Both the position numbers and the translations under genes were made by a program. The notes below the pieces were generated by a model, which made no database searches, was not told the DNA's origin, and worked only from the letters and a program-made list of their open reading frames with translations. 64,000 nucleotides of DNA from Cupriavidus sp. D384 (GTDB lineage Bacteria > Pseudomonadota > Gammaproteobacteria > Burkholderiales > Burkholderiaceae), in contig NZ_BBQI01000050.1 in the NCBI RefSeq assembly GCF_001652915.1, forward strand, positions 1-64,000, in the 5' to 3' direction. Shown here piece by piece: positions 1 through 10,463 of the stretch (the stretch's first letter is position 1; each line of letters starts with the position of its first letter).

Positions 1-16
1 AGGCTCTTATACCCAG

Positions 17-46
17 AACCCCCAAGCCCAAAAGCTTGGGGGTTTT
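17..46 (+). terminator. Rho-independent terminator of an upstream gene
   Basis: A nine-base-pair stem (CCCCCAAGC with GCTTGGGGG), extendable by two A-T pairs, encloses a six-base loop and is followed by TTTT. It probably ends a gene lying left of the window. From here to the next gene, about 290 bases, I see no convincing gene. Confidence 0.7.
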
Positions 47-336
47 GCTTTGGCGCGCATGAAATGCGATCGCGCGCTGGGATGCGGCGCAAGTACCAAA
101 AATGACTGCCCCCCGTCATGTGAGCGGGCGCGAAGGCGTGGCCGCAGCGCGCCAGATCCCTTCGATGCAGCCCTTACCGGAGCCTTGTAAAAGCTCAAGG
201 GCACATCCGCCTGATTTCCTTGTAATCCCCGTTATATGTGCCGATATCGGCGCAAAAATATCCGGCACGCCTTTCGCTCATGAGTGGCTACAGGGACAGC
301 ACGCCTGTTGTCCCACCGCTTTCCGGAGGTGAGGCC

Positions 337-726
337 ATGCCGATGATTCGACCCCGAAGTGTGATTGCAGCCGGGGCGCTTGCCCTGATTTCGATATCCG
401 CTTTTGCGCAAATGACGCCGGGACCGCGCGATCCGTATACACAAGGCGGTGCGACCGCCAGCGGGACCTACGATCCTAATACCAGCGGTGCTCGCGCCGG
501 CGACAAGTTCGACCCGTACAGCCAGGGCGCTGACAGCTCGACAAGACAAAACCTGGCGCCGCAGCCGCAGTCCTATCAATCGCCTGCGCCGTCTTATCAA
601 CCGGCGCCCGCTGCGGTCCAGCCGGATCTCGTTGGTGCGTCCGCCTATCGTGGTGACATGCGCTGGAATGGTCCGATGTTGGGCAGTCGACTCGGTCCGC
701 GCAATCGATTCCTCGATGGCGCATAA
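337..726 (+). CDS. Small secreted protein of unknown function
   Basis: This 129-residue protein begins with a clear signal peptide: a basic start, a hydrophobic stretch (about residues 8-22) and cleavage after AFA. The mature part is rich in Pro, Gln, Ser and Tyr, with two similar segments (DPYTQGG and DPYSQGA), and looks low-complexity or disordered. I chose the ATG at 337 because GGAGGTGAGG lies just upstream and the signal peptide starts there; the reading frame is open further upstream. A strong terminator follows directly, so it is a single-gene unit. I do not recognise the family. It is probably periplasmic or surface-exposed. Confidence 0.6.
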   Translation: MPMIRPRSVIAAGALALISISAFAQMTPGPRDPYTQGGATASGTYDPNTSGARAGDKFDPYSQGADSSTRQNLAPQPQSYQSPAPSYQPAPAAVQPDLVGASAYRGDMRWNGPMLGSRLGPRNRFLDGA

Positions 727-754
727 CGATCTTCGGACCCTGGAGAATCACCCG

Positions 755-778
755 CCCCGCCAGCTGGCGGGGTTTTTT
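755..778 (+). terminator. Rho-independent terminator after the small secreted protein
   Basis: A perfect palindrome, CCCCGCCAGCTGGCGGGG, is followed by six T residues. It lies 28 bases after the stop codon of the preceding gene. Confidence 0.9.
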
Positions 779-1512
779 ATTGAAGTAATCGACACCTCGT
801 GGATGCCGATCACTGTTCCAATCACGCAAAACACTGTCCCGCAAACAGGCGAAGTCGTGGGGGCACTATTCGATTTCCAAGCAAATCTTTCGAATTCCCC
901 CGGACAAATGGAGTATTTCACTTCATTACAGGCAATTTTCTGTCATCCTGATTTATCTTCCAGCTGGTAGCATATCGGCCAGCGACGGAAATAGGCAGCA
1001 TGCTTATTGAACTGTTTGCCAGGCAGGCGGCTCAAATGCTGCATTGCGGTATGGGTGGCTCACCTTGGAGGAGGGAACTGCCGAAGCCGGGAAACCGGCG
1101 CAGATTGTGTGAAAGACGCCACAAGAAAAGTGAGCGTCTGCAGATATCGGTGAAAACGATTATTGTTGTCGATCGGCAAGACGATGCCCGCCCAGATCGG
1201 AGCACGGCCTTACGCACGCAACAGTAGTCCCGATAATCGAAGATTCGGGCAGGACATTTGAGAGTACGGGGAGCAGGACGGTCCAGACGGACGGTCCTGT
1301 GCCGGACGCGCGCGCGGCGTGGCCGGTGTTCAGTTTTCCTCCAGGCCGGCGAAGCCGGCGAAAGCAGGGGCCCATGGCGACAATCCGTTGAGCCGTTATC
1401 CGATACGTGCCTGGTGCAGGCACGCCAATTGCGTCCACGCGCGCCGTGGCGCCCGCCCGGCTTCGGCCGGGACCAAGAAGACCAATTCCGTTTCATCCTC
1501 GAGGAAATCGCT
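779..1512. other. Long intergenic leader of the RND efflux operon
   Basis: About 730 bases hold no convincing gene. The first part (about 780-1000) is relatively AT-rich and may carry promoters. The second part contains palindromes: AGGACGGTCC and GGACGGTCCT at 1275-1284 and 1289-1298, forming a 24-base imperfect palindrome; a repeated GCCGGC at 1345-1359; and a hairpin with 8-bp arms at 1406-1424. A reading frame runs through its last 255 bases in phase with the efflux gene, but the ATG at 1513 has its own ribosome site. Confidence 0.6.
1275..1298. promoter_or_regulatory. Candidate operator upstream of the RND efflux operon
   Basis: Two copies of GGACGGTCC, itself a palindrome around a central G, lie 13 bp apart on the same face of the helix family spacing. 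With the flanking bases they form AGGACGGTCC-AGAC-GGACGGTCCT. This is the kind of site a TetR-family repressor uses. No repressor gene adjoins the operon, so the assignment is an inference. Confidence 0.3.
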
Positions 1513-2676
1513 ATGCAAGCAATGCGCGCCAGGCGTGCTTTGATTCCAGGCATGCTGGCTCTTGCCGTGACGGCCCTGACCGCCTGCGGCAAGAAGAACG
1601 AAGCCCCCGCGGCCCAGACGCCTGAAGTGAAAGTTGTCACGCTGAAGGACGAAACCGTCACGCTGGATACGTCCCTGCCCGGTCGCACCCTGCCGTACCG
1701 GATCGCCGAAGTTCGCCCGCAGGTCAACGGCATCATTCAGAAACGTCTGTTCGTCGAAGGCACGGACGTCAAGCAGGGTCAGCAGCTTTACCAGATCGAC
1801 CCGTCCACCTACGAAGCCACCGCGAAGAGCGCCGAGGCCACGCTCGCGTCGTCGAAGCTGCTGGCCGAACGCTACGGCCGTCTGGTTGGCGACGAGGCGG
1901 TCAGCAAGCAGCAGTATGCCGAAGCCCAGGCTTCGTACCTGCAGTCAAAGGCGACGGTGGATCAGGCGCATATCAACCTGCGCTACACCCGTGTACTGGC
2001 ACCGATTTCGGGCCGCATCAGCCGTTCGCTGGTCACCGAAGGTGCGCTGGTCACCAACGGCCAGGCCAACGCGCTTGCTACGATCCAGCAGCTTGACCCC
2101 ATCTATGTGGATGTGACCCAGCCGTCGGCATCGATCCTGCGCCTGCGCAAGGAACTCGCCAATGGCCAGCTTCAGGGCGCCGGGTCCAATGCCGCCAAGG
2201 TGCTGCTGCAACTCGAGGATGGCAGCACCTACGCCGAAGCCGGCCGGCTGGAGTTCTCCGAAGTGGCCGTCGACCAGAGCACCGGATCGGTGACGCTGCG
2301 CGCCGTGTTCCCGAACCCGCGCAACGAACTGCTGCCTGGCATGTTCGTGCACGCCCGTCTGGCCGAAGGCGTGAGGCAATCGGCCATCCTGGCGCCGCAA
2401 CGTGGCGTGACGCGTGACCTGAAGGGGCAGCCGACGTCGCTGGTGGTCAACGCCAACAACGAAGTGGAACTGCGCGTGCTCAAGACCGACCGCACTATCG
2501 GCACCAGCTGGCTTGTGACCGATGGGCTCAAGGCCGGCGACCGTGTCATCGTCGAAGGCCTGCAGTTCGTGCGGCCCGGTGCCAAGGTGAAGGCGACCGA
2601 AGCCAACGCGGCGCAAGCGGGCGCGACACCGGCCTCTGCCCCGGCCGCAGCTTCGGCGCCGGCCGCCAAGTCCTGA
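1513..2676 (+). CDS. RND efflux membrane fusion protein (AcrA/MexA family lipoprotein)
   Basis: This periplasmic adaptor of a tripartite RND pump links the inner-membrane transporter to the outer-membrane channel. At 387 residues it is normal for the family. The signal peptide ends in a lipobox (LTAC, Cys about residue 24), so it should be a lipoprotein. A lipoyl/barrel-sandwich half (VRPQVNGII and later RVLAPISGRI) flanks an alpha-helical hairpin with SKQQY and QSKA heptads, and a beta-barrel and membrane-proximal domain follow. The tail is Ala/Pro-rich. GAGGAAATC precedes the ATG at 1513; the frame is open upstream, but with unrelated sequence. The pump gene starts 26 bases downstream. Confidence 0.93.
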   Translation: MQAMRARRALIPGMLALAVTALTACGKKNEAPAAQTPEVKVVTLKDETVTLDTSLPGRTLPYRIAEVRPQVNGIIQKRLFVEGTDVKQGQQLYQIDPSTYEATAKSAEATLASSKLLAERYGRLVGDEAVSKQQYAEAQASYLQSKATVDQAHINLRYTRVLAPISGRISRSLVTEGALVTNGQANALATIQQLDPIYVDVTQPSASILRLRKELANGQLQGAGSNAAKVLLQLEDGSTYAEAGRLEFSEVAVDQSTGSVTLRAVFPNPRNELLPGMFVHARLAEGVRQSAILAPQRGVTRDLKGQPTSLVVNANNEVELRVLKTDRTIGTSWLVTDGLKAGDRVIVEGLQFVRPGAKVKATEANAAQAGATPASAPAAASAPAAKS

Positions 2677-2702
2677 TCGGGACCGACGCATAAGGATTTG
2701 CC

Positions 2703-5700
2703 ATGTCTAATTTCTTTATCGAGCGGCCGATTTTTGCCTGGGTGATCGCGCTCGTGATCATGCTGGCCGGCGTGCTGTCGATACGCTCGCTACCGGTCAC
2801 GCAGTACCCTGCCATCGCGCCGCCCACCATCGCCATCTCCGTGAACTACCCGGGCGCTTCGGCGCAGACCGTGCAGGATACGGTGGTGCAGGTGATCGAG
2901 CAGCAACTGAACGGCCTGGACCGGTTGCGCTACATCTCGTCGGAATCGAACTCCGACGGCAGCATGACCATCACGGCCACGTTCGAACAGGGCACCAACC
3001 CCGATATCGCGCAGGTGCAGGTCCAGAACAAGCTGGCCCTGGCGCAACCACTGCTGCCGCAGGAAGTGCAGCAGCAGGGCATCCGCGTGACCAAGTCGGT
3101 GCGTAACTTCCTGATCATCGTGGGCCTGATCTCGACCGATCCGGCCACCACGCGGGAAGACCTGTCGAACTACATCGTCTCGAACCTGCAGGACCCGATC
3201 TCGCGTACCTCGGGCGTGGGTGACTTCCAGGTGTTCGGCTCGCAATACGCGATGCGGATCTGGCTCGACCCGGCCAAGCTCAACAGCTTCCAGCTGGCGC
3301 CGCTCGATGTCAGCAACGCCATCAAGGCGCAGAACGTCCAGGTGGCTTCGGGCCAGCTGGGTGGCCTGCCTGCGGTGCGCGGGCAGCAGCTGAACGCCAC
3401 GGTGATCGGCAAGACCCGTCTGCAGACCGCCGAGCAGTTTGGCGACATCCTGCTGAAGGTGAACCCGGACGGCTCGCAGGTGCGCCTGCGCGACGTGGCT
3501 GAAGTGGGTCTGGGCGGCCAGGATTACTCGATCAATGCCCAGTACAACGGCAAGCCTGCATCGGGTATCGCCATTCGTCTGGCATCGGGCGCCAACGCGC
3601 TCGAAACGGTCAAGAACATCCACAACACGCTGAACCAGCTGGAACCGTCGTTCCCGCCGGGCATCAAGGCGGTGTTCCCGTATGACACCACGCCGGTGAT
3701 TGCCGACTCCATCCAGGAAGTGGTCAAGACGCTGCTCGAAGCCATCGTGCTGGTGTTCCTGGTGATGTACCTGTTCCTGCAGAATTTCCGCGCCACGCTG
3801 ATCCCGACGATCGCGGTGCCGGTGGTGCTGCTGGGCACGTTCGGCGTGCTGGCTGCGTTCGGCTACTCCATCAACACCCTGACCATGTTCGGGATGGTGC
3901 TGGCTATCGGCCTGCTGGTGGATGATGCCATCGTGGTGGTGGAAAACGTCGAGCGGGTGATGTCCGAGGAGGGGCTGGGGCCGAAGGAGGCCGCCCGGAA
4001 ATCGATGGGCCAGATCCAGGGCGCCCTGGTGGGCATCGCGCTGGTGCTGTCCGCCGTGTTCCTGCCGATGGCGTTCTTCGGCGGCTCCACAGGCGTCATC
4101 TATCGCCAGTTCTCGATCACGATCGTCTCCGCGATGGTGCTGTCGGTGCTGGTGGCGCTGATCCTGACGCCGGCTCTGTGCGCGACGATGCTCAAGCCGA
4201 TCGAAAAGGGCGACCACGGCGAGCACAAGGCTGGCTTCTTCGGCTGGTTCAACCGGGGCTTCATCCGGTCCACGCAGAAGTACGAGCGTGGCGTGGTGGG
4301 CATCCTCAAGCGCCGCGCGCCGTTCCTGCTGGTCTACGTGCTGATCCTGCTGGCGATGGGCTTCCTGTTCACCCGGATCCCGACGTCGTTCCTGCCGGAA
4401 GAAGACCAGGGCGTGCTGTATGCCCAGGTGCAGACGCCGCCGGGGTCGTCGGCCGAGCGCACGCAGACCGTGCTGGACCAGATGCGCAACTACCTGCTCA
4501 ATGACGAAGGCAAGATCGTTGAGTCGTTGTTCACGGTGAACGGCTTCAACTTTGCCGGCCGTGGCCAGAGTTCGGGTCTTGCGTTCATCCTGCTCAAGCC
4601 GTTCAAGGAACGCGAGGGCGATGCCACGAGCGTGTTCGACCTGACCAAGCGCGCGCAGGCCAAGTTCAGCACGTTCCGCGACTCGCTGGCCTTTGCCTTT
4701 GCACCGCCCGCGGTGCAGGAGCTTGGCAATGCCACCGGCTTCGACTTCTACATGCAGGACCAGGCCGGCCTGGGCCACGAGGCACTGATGGAAGCGCGCA
4801 ACAAGTTCCTGGCGCTGGCCGCCAAGAACCCGGCGCTGCAGCGCGTGCGTCCGAACGGCCTGAACGACGAGCCACAGTACGTGCTCGACATCGATGACGA
4901 ACGTGCCCGCGCGCTGGGTATCTCGCTGAGCGACATCAACAGCACGGTGTCGATCGCGTGGGGCTCCAGCTACGTGAACGACTTCATCGACCGCGGCCGC
5001 GTCAAGCGCGTGTATCTGCAGGGCCGTCCCAACGCGCGGATGAACCCCGAGGATCTGAACAAGTGGTTCGTGCGCAACGACAAGGGCGACATGGTGCCGT
5101 TCTCGGCGTTCGCCACCGGAAAGTGGGGCTATGGCTCGCCGAAGCTGCAGCGCTACAACGGTGTGCCGGCCGTGGAAATCCTGGGCGAGCCGGCTGCCGG
5201 CAAGAGTTCGGGCGAGGCCATGGCGGCGGTCGAGGACATCATGAAGCAGATGCCGCAGGGCATTGCGTACTCGTGGACCGGCCTGTCGTACGAAGAGCGC
5301 CTGTCCGGTGCGCAGGCGCCGGCGCTCTATGCGCTGTCGCTACTGGTGGTGTTCCTGTGTCTGGCCGCGCTGTATGAAAGCTGGGCGATTCCGTTCTCGG
5401 TGATGCTGGTGGTGCCGCTGGGCGTGATCGGCGCGCTGATGGCGACGCTGGCGCGCGGGCTGTCGAACGACGTGTTCTTCCAGGTGGGCCTGCTCACCAC
5501 GGTGGGCCTGTCGGCGAAGAACGCGATCCTGATCGTCGAATTCGCCAAGGACCTGCATGACCACGGCAAGGGCGTGGTCGAGGCGGCGGTCGAGGCCTGC
5601 CGCATGCGTCTGCGTCCGATCATCATGACGTCGCTGGCGTTCATGCTTGGCGTGTTCCCGCTGGCGGTGTCGCAAGGCGCCGGCGCGGGTAGCCAGCACG

Positions 5701-5849
5701 CCATCGGTACCGGCGTGATCGGCGGCATGATTACCGCCACGGTGCTGGCAATCTTCTGGGTGCCGCTGTTCTTCGTGGTGGTCACGTCGATCAAGGAGCG
5801 GCGCCGCAAATCCGGACCGTCCTCCCAGGAAACGGGAGCCCAAGCATGA
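2703..5849 (+). CDS. RND multidrug efflux transporter, HAE1 family (AcrB/MexB/TtgB type)
   Basis: This proton-driven inner-membrane pump exports drugs, solvents and other amphiphiles, probably as a trimer. The 1048 residues match AcrB in length. The first helix follows [14 protein letters not shown]. The proton-relay aspartates fall at D407 and D408 in [12 protein letters not shown], the same numbering as E. coli AcrB. The two large periplasmic loops and the duplicated 6+6 helix plan are recognisable. Sequence resemblance is strongest to the TtgB/MexB/BpeB branch, from memory. It overlaps the outer-membrane gene by four bases (ATGA), so translation is coupled. Confidence 0.96.
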   Translation: MSNFFIERPIFAWVIALVIMLAGVLSIRSLPVTQYPAIAPPTIAISVNYPGASAQTVQDTVVQVIEQQLNGLDRLRYISSESNSDGSMTITATFEQGTNPDIAQVQVQNKLALAQPLLPQEVQQQGIRVTKSVRNFLIIVGLISTDPATTREDLSNYIVSNLQDPISRTSGVGDFQVFGSQYAMRIWLDPAKLNSFQLAPLDVSNAIKAQNVQVASGQLGGLPAVRGQQLNATVIGKTRLQTAEQFGDILLKVNPDGSQVRLRDVAEVGLGGQDYSINAQYNGKPASGIAIRLASGANALETVKNIHNTLNQLEPSFPPGIKAVFPYDTTPVIADSIQEVVKTLLEAIVLVFLVMYLFLQNFRATLIPTIAVPVVLLGTFGVLAAFGYSINTLTMFGMVLAIGLLVDDAIVVVENVERVMSEEGLGPKEAARKSMGQIQGALVGIALVLSAVFLPMAFFGGSTGVIYRQFSITIVSAMVLSVLVALILTPALCATMLKPIEKGDHGEHKAGFFGWFNRGFIRSTQKYERGVVGILKRRAPFLLVYVLILLAMGFLFTRIPTSFLPEEDQGVLYAQVQTPPGSSAERTQTVLDQMRNYLLNDEGKIVESLFTVNGFNFAGRGQSSGLAFILLKPFKEREGDATSVFDLTKRAQAKFSTFRDSLAFAFAPPAVQELGNATGFDFYMQDQAGLGHEALMEARNKFLALAAKNPALQRVRPNGLNDEPQYVLDIDDERARALGISLSDINSTVSIAWGSSYVNDFIDRGRVKRVYLQGRPNARMNPEDLNKWFVRNDKGDMVPFSAFATGKWGYGSPKLQRYNGVPAVEILGEPAAGKSSGEAMAAVEDIMKQMPQGIAYSWTGLSYEERLSGAQAPALYALSLLVVFLCLAALYESWAIPFSVMLVVPLGVIGALMATLARGLSNDVFFQVGLLTTVGLSAKNAILIVEFAKDLHDHGKGVVEAAVEACRMRLRPIIMTSLAFMLGVFPLAVSQGAGAGSQHAIGTGVIGGMITATVLAIFWVPLFFVVVTSIKERRRKSGPSSQETGAQA

Positions 5850-7327
5850 GAAAGACGCTACTTTGCCTGTCCGCCGTGGCGGCCCTTGCCGGTTGCAGCC
5901 TGATCCCGTCGTATGAACGGCCGGCTGCGCCGGTTGACGCGGCCTATCCGCAGGGCGACGCCTACGCAACCTCGGGCGGCGATGCACAGGTGGCCGCCGC
6001 AGCGGAACTGGGCTGGCGCGACTATTTTGCCGATCCGCGCCTGCACCGGCTGATCCAGGTCGCGCTGGACAACAACCGCGACCTGCGCGTGGCCGCGCTC
6101 AATGTCGACGCGTACCGGGCGCAGTACCGCATCCAGCGCGCCGACCTGTTCCCCGAAGTAGGGGCGACCGGCCAGGGCACCCGCCAGCGCGTGCCGGCCG
6201 ATCTTTCGAGTACGGGTCAGCGCGTGATCAGCAGCCAGTACGGCGTGTCGCTGGGCACCACGGCATGGGAGATCGACCTGTTCGGGCGCCTGCGCAGTCT
6301 CAGCGAAGCGGCGCTGGAGCAGTATTTCTCCAGCGAGGAAGCGCGCCGCAGCACGCAGATCGCGCTGGTGGCCAGCGTAGCCAACGCCTATCTGACGCAG
6401 CTTGCGGATGAAGCGAACCTGCAGGTCACGCGCGACACGCTGGGCGCGTATGAACGCACGTACAACCTGACGCGGCGCAGCTTCGAGGAAGGCATTGCAT
6501 CGCGCCTGGACCTGCGCCAGTCGCAGACGCAGGTCGAGAACGCGCGTGCGCAGCTGTCGCGCTATACGCGCCTGGTCGCACAGGACGTCAATGCGCTGAC
6601 GCTGCTGCTTGGCGCCGGCATCCCGGCCGACCTGCCCGCAGGCCTGCCGCTGGACCAGAAGCTTGTTGCGGAAGTGCCCGCCGGCATGCCGTCGGACCTG
6701 CTGCAATACCGCCCCGACATCCTGTCGGCCGAGCACCGCCTGAAATCGGCCAACGCCGACATCGGTGCGGCGCGCGCGGCGTTCTTCCCGCGCATCACGC
6801 TGACGGCGTCGGGTGGCACGGCCAGCCGGCAATTGTCGGGCCTGTTCGATGCGGGATCGGGCACGTGGCTGTTCTCGCCGCAGATCACGCTGCCGATCTT
6901 CACGGCCGGCAGCCTGCGCGCGAGCCTGGATTACGCGAAGATCCAGAAGGACATCAACGTCGCCACGTATGAACGCACCGTGCAGTCCGCGTTCCGCGAG
7001 GTGTCCGATGGCCTGGCCGCACGCGGTACGTACACCGACCAGGTCGCGGCACAGACGCGGCTGGTGGAAGCCAGCTCCGACTACTACCGTCTTGCGGAAG
7101 GACGCTATCGCACCGGTGTCGACAGCTACCTGACCGTGCTCGATGCGCAGCGCCAGCTGTTCACGGCGCGCCAGGCGCTGATCGAGGCCCGCCTGAACCA
7201 GCTGACCAGCGAGGTCAACCTGTACAAGGCGCTGGGTGGCGGCCTGAACGAGGCGACCGGTGCGGCGGCACCCGATGCCGGCACCACCACGGGCAGCACG
7301 TCGAACGGCAGCAAGTCGGCGTCCTGA
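5846..7327 (+). CDS. RND efflux outer-membrane lipoprotein (NodT/OprM family)
   Basis: This outer-membrane channel of the tripartite pump is 493 residues long, typical for OprM relatives. The signal peptide ends at the lipobox LAGC (Cys about 17), so it is lipid-anchored. Two repeated outer-membrane-efflux domains follow; each carries the long periplasmic helices seen around [20 protein letters not shown] and [31 protein letters not shown] is a family hallmark. The tail is low-complexity Thr/Ser. It is the last gene of the operon and is followed by a strong terminator, so the three pump parts are probably made from one transcript. Confidence 0.95.
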   Translation: MRKTLLCLSAVAALAGCSLIPSYERPAAPVDAAYPQGDAYATSGGDAQVAAAAELGWRDYFADPRLHRLIQVALDNNRDLRVAALNVDAYRAQYRIQRADLFPEVGATGQGTRQRVPADLSSTGQRVISSQYGVSLGTTAWEIDLFGRLRSLSEAALEQYFSSEEARRSTQIALVASVANAYLTQLADEANLQVTRDTLGAYERTYNLTRRSFEEGIASRLDLRQSQTQVENARAQLSRYTRLVAQDVNALTLLLGAGIPADLPAGLPLDQKLVAEVPAGMPSDLLQYRPDILSAEHRLKSANADIGAARAAFFPRITLTASGGTASRQLSGLFDAGSGTWLFSPQITLPIFTAGSLRASLDYAKIQKDINVATYERTVQSAFREVSDGLAARGTYTDQVAAQTRLVEASSDYYRLAEGRYRTGVDSYLTVLDAQRQLFTARQALIEARLNQLTSEVNLYKALGGGLNEATGAAAPDAGTTTGSTSNGSKSAS

Positions 7328-7360
7328 CCCCGTCCCGCGGCATGGTCCGCAGGCATGAAG

Positions 7361-7390
7361 GAGGCAGCTTACGGGCTGCCTCTTTTTTTT
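7361..7390 (+). terminator. Rho-independent terminator of the RND operon
   Basis: An eight-base-pair stem, GAGGCAGC with GCTGCCTC, encloses a six-base loop and is followed by a run of eight T residues. The next 240 bases, to the end of the arginase gene, show nothing I can support. Confidence 0.9.
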
Positions 7391-7630
7391 GCCGCGCGGG
7401 CCGCACGCTGCGCAGGCAAGGCGTTGCCGGACTTCCGCAGCGGCTACTGCAACGACATCGTCGAGCTGCTGTTTTTCGTGCTGATGACGCTGGGCGGTGA
7501 CCAGGCGGTGCGCGCCACCTGTGTGGCGGAGGAATGGGGGTATGACCGCGATTCGGGCGGCCAGGCTGGTGGCAATCCATTCGGCTATCCGGCTCCCGCC
7601 GCCGCACCGGCACCAGGCGTGCGCCAGTAA

Positions 7631-8533
7631 CTACAGCGTCGACTTGCCGAACAGGCTCTCGAGCAGTTCCACCACCAGTTCGGCGGTCTGGTTATGCACG
7701 TCGCGCGCCGGGTTCAGTTCGAGCACGTCGAGCGAACCGAGCGCCCCGGTGTCCTCGATCATTTCCAGGGCCAGGTGCGCCTCGCGGTAGGTGGGGCCGC
7801 CACGCACCGGGGTGCCCACGCCGGGCGCGATCTGGCTGTCGAGGAAATCGACGTCGAAGCTGACATGCAGGTGGGTATTGCCATCGATGCCGGACAATGC
7901 CTGCTCCATCGTCTGGCGCATGCCGTTTTCGTCGATATAGCGCATGTCGTAGACCGTGAGCCCCAGTTGACGCAAACGCAGCTTTTCTTCGGCATCGACG
8001 CTGCGGATGCCAATCTGGCGGATCTGCTGCGCCGACATTGCCGGCGTAACCCCGCTGAGGGCCGTCAACGGTGCCGGGCCGTCGCCGCACAGGCAGGCCA
8101 CGGGCATGCCGTGGATATTGCCAGTGGGGCTGGTGCTGCCGGTGTTGGCATCGGCGTGGGCGTCCAGCCACAGCACCATCAGCCGCTTGCCCTGTTCGCG
8201 GCAATGGCGGGCGGCCGCGCTGACCGAGCCGATCGCCAGGCAATGATCGCCCCCCATCAGCAGTGGCATATGACCAGCGGCCAGCGTGGCGTAGGCGGTC
8301 TCGAACACCTGCTCGTTCCAGGACAGCACCTCCTGAAGATGCCGCATGCCGTCGACCGGTGCCTGCCACGGGTTGCCGGGTCCGCTCAGGTTGCCCAGGT
8401 CGCGCACCTGCAGTCCGTTGCGCGCCAGGGCACCGGCGATGTCGGCCACGCGCAGCGCGTCGGGGCCCATCGAAGCGCCGCGAATGCTGGCGCCGACATC
8501 AGTGGGTGCGCCGATCAATGTGACTGGCTTCAT
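7631..8533 (-). CDS. rocF: Arginase
   Basis: It hydrolyses L-arginine to ornithine and urea in the cytoplasm using a binuclear manganese centre. The 300 residues match the ureohydrolase family. Metal ligands are visible: H97 in GGDHCLA, D124/H126/D128 in WLDAHADAN, and D227/D229 in SFDVDFLD. The Ser/Asn substrate loop (NTGSTSPTGN) fits arginase rather than agmatinase. It starts at an ATG 292 bases from the divergent MFS gene, and the shared gap probably holds both promoters. No arginine-uptake or ornithine gene lies beside it, so it appears to be a stand-alone catabolic gene. Confidence 0.93.
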   Translation of the reverse strand: MKPVTLIGAPTDVGASIRGASMGPDALRVADIAGALARNGLQVRDLGNLSGPGNPWQAPVDGMRHLQEVLSWNEQVFETAYATLAAGHMPLLMGGDHCLAIGSVSAAARHCREQGKRLMVLWLDAHADANTGSTSPTGNIHGMPVACLCGDGPAPLTALSGVTPAMSAQQIRQIGIRSVDAEEKLRLRQLGLTVYDMRYIDENGMRQTMEQALSGIDGNTHLHVSFDVDFLDSQIAPGVGTPVRGGPTYREAHLALEMIEDTGALGSLDVLELNPARDVHNQTAELVVELLESLFGKSTL

Positions 8534-8792
8534 GCAATCTCCCGGGGGCTGGATGATGCGAATGATGCGTCGTGGTGCTTCCTGTTCAGGCCTGCGCGTG
8601 CCGCAGCGGTTCCCGCTTGTGCAGGAAACGGGTCAGATGGGGGAAGGTCATCGTCGTGTTTCCTTTGGCGCACCTGTGGCAGCCATCTGCAAGCCTGCTG
8701 CCGCCAATCATCGCACCGATCCGAAAAGCCCATCGCAGGAGCGCCAAAAATCTTCTGCGGAACCAATTTGGCCGCCCTATAATCGGAAGATC

Positions 8793-8815
8793 ATTGATCG
8801 CACAATTATTGATCG
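8793..8815. promoter_or_regulatory. Direct repeat, candidate MarR operator
   Basis: Two copies of ATTGATCG (8793-8800 and 8808-8815) occur with starts 15 bp apart, immediately before the MFS start codon. Such a repeat is a reasonable binding site for the MarR protein encoded downstream. No experiment is implied; this is an inference from position. Confidence 0.35.
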
Positions 8816-8825
8816 GGCAACAGAA

Positions 8826-10439
8826 ATGGCATCGGATTCGGGTCACGTGCAGGGTGAGGCGCAGTTGGGCAGCAAAGGGCAGGTGTTGCCATTCCGTGAG
8901 TCGCTGCTGGCAATGCTAGGTATCGCCTTTGTCGTGATGCTCGTGGCGCTGGACCAGACTGTGGTATCCACGGCGTTGCCAACGGTCGTGGCGGAATTGC
9001 AGGGGTTCGAGTATTACGCATGGGTTGCCACGGCGTATCTGCTGACATCGGTGGTCACCGTGCCAATCTTCGGCCGGCTCGGCGATTACTACGGGCGCAA
9101 GCCATTCGTGCTGGCATCGATCGTTGTATTCCTGGTGGCTTCGGTGCTGTGCGGCATGGCGTCGAGCATGCCCTACCTGGTGGCGGCGCGTGCCCTGCAG
9201 GGGATTGGCGGCGGCATGCTGGTGGGCACGGCGTTCGCCTGCGTTCCCGACCTGTTTCCCGACTCGCATGTCCGCCTGCGCTGGCAGGTCATTCTGAGTA
9301 CGGCCTTCGGACTGGCCAACGCGCTGGGGCCGTCGCTGGGCGGCCTGCTGACCGAGTGGTATGGCTGGCGCGCGGTGTTCTATATCAATGTGCCGGTGGG
9401 GCTGCTGGGTCTGATCATTGCCTGGCGCTATCTGCCGCATCTGCGCCAGCAACGGCCTGGCGGAGCGGTTCGCATCGACTGGCTGGGCGCACTGTTGATC
9501 GCGGCCGGGCTGGGCAGCCTGCAACTGTCGGTGGAATGGCTGCCTGAGCGCGGCTTCGATATCGTGACCATCGGCCTGATGGTGCTGTCATGTGCTTCGT
9601 TCGTTGCGTTGTGGCAATGGTCGCGCCGCTGTGAGGCGCCGATCCTGCCACTCGACATGTTCCGTAATCCGGCGCTGGCGCCATTGTTCCTGCTTGGTGT
9701 GCTGGGCGGCTTTGCGATGTTTGCGCTGTTGCTGTACGCGCCGCTCCTGTTCCAGGGCGGATTTGGCTACTCGCCCAAGGAGGCGGGCCTGCTGGTCACG
9801 CCGCTGGTGGTCTGCATTACGGTTGGCAGCATCGTCAATGGCCGTATCATTACGCGCATTCCGCAGCCCAACAGCATGCTGTACGCCGGGTTTGCCATGC
9901 TGGCGCTCGCGCTGCTGGGGTTGTCGCAGGCTACGCGCAGCATGCATCACAATGTGCTGCTCTCCATCATGCTGTGCGCAGGTCTGGGGCTGGGCTTCGT
10001 GCTGCCGAACCTGACCGTATTCGCCCAGCAGACGGCGGGACGCTCCCATCTGGGCATTGCCACCGCAATGTTGCAGTCGCTGCGCATGGTTGGGGGGATG
10101 GTCGGCACGGCGCTGGTGGGCACGCTGGTGACGCGCAGCTATACCGCAGGGGTCACGGCGTCGCTGGCATCTGCCAATGCATCGGACTGGGCGTCCAGGA
10201 TGACCGACCCGCAGATCCTGATCGACAAGGCTGCCCAAGTGGAATTGCTGACCCATCTGCAAAAGGCAGGGCACAATGGAGCCCTGCTGCTGGAGCAGGC
10301 ACGGGTGTCGCTGGTAAGCGCCATCCATCTGGGCCTGCTGCTGGCGGCCGTTGCGGCGCTGATCGGCATATGGCGGGTGCGCCGCGTACCGCCGATCAGG
10401 CTGGCGCGGGTGCATGAACCCGCGATGGCCGCGGACTGA
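8826..10439 (+). CDS. MFS drug exporter, DHA2 family (EmrB-like, 14 helices)
   Basis: This inner-membrane proton antiporter of 537 residues has about 14 predicted helices. DHA2 marks are present: LDQTVVSTALPTVV in helix 1, the motif A-like GRLGDYYGRKP between helices 2 and 3, and ALQGIGGGML in helix 4. The hydrophilic N-terminus (about 25 residues) precedes helix 1. I chose the ATG at 8826 over the longer open frame because the upstream residues look non-coding and overlap the arginase promoter region. A MarR gene begins 24 bases after the stop, so export is probably relieved when ligand binds MarR. The substrate is unknown. Confidence 0.9.
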   Translation: MASDSGHVQGEAQLGSKGQVLPFRESLLAMLGIAFVVMLVALDQTVVSTALPTVVAELQGFEYYAWVATAYLLTSVVTVPIFGRLGDYYGRKPFVLASIVVFLVASVLCGMASSMPYLVAARALQGIGGGMLVGTAFACVPDLFPDSHVRLRWQVILSTAFGLANALGPSLGGLLTEWYGWRAVFYINVPVGLLGLIIAWRYLPHLRQQRPGGAVRIDWLGALLIAAGLGSLQLSVEWLPERGFDIVTIGLMVLSCASFVALWQWSRRCEAPILPLDMFRNPALAPLFLLGVLGGFAMFALLLYAPLLFQGGFGYSPKEAGLLVTPLVVCITVGSIVNGRIITRIPQPNSMLYAGFAMLALALLGLSQATRSMHHNVLLSIMLCAGLGLGFVLPNLTVFAQQTAGRSHLGIATAMLQSLRMVGGMVGTALVGTLVTRSYTAGVTASLASANASDWASRMTDPQILIDKAAQVELLTHLQKAGHNGALLLEQARVSLVSAIHLGLLLAAVAALIGIWRVRRVPPIRLARVHEPAMAAD

Positions 10440-10463
10440 TATCTGCCAACTGGAGACTGGATT

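Noticed and set aside
1000-1227. A 75-codon frame in the efflux leader
   Set aside because: No ribosome site, no signal peptide and a basic, random-looking composition.
7355-7630. A 91-codon frame after the RND operon
   Set aside because: It runs through the terminator stem and T-run and has no ribosome site at the right spacing.
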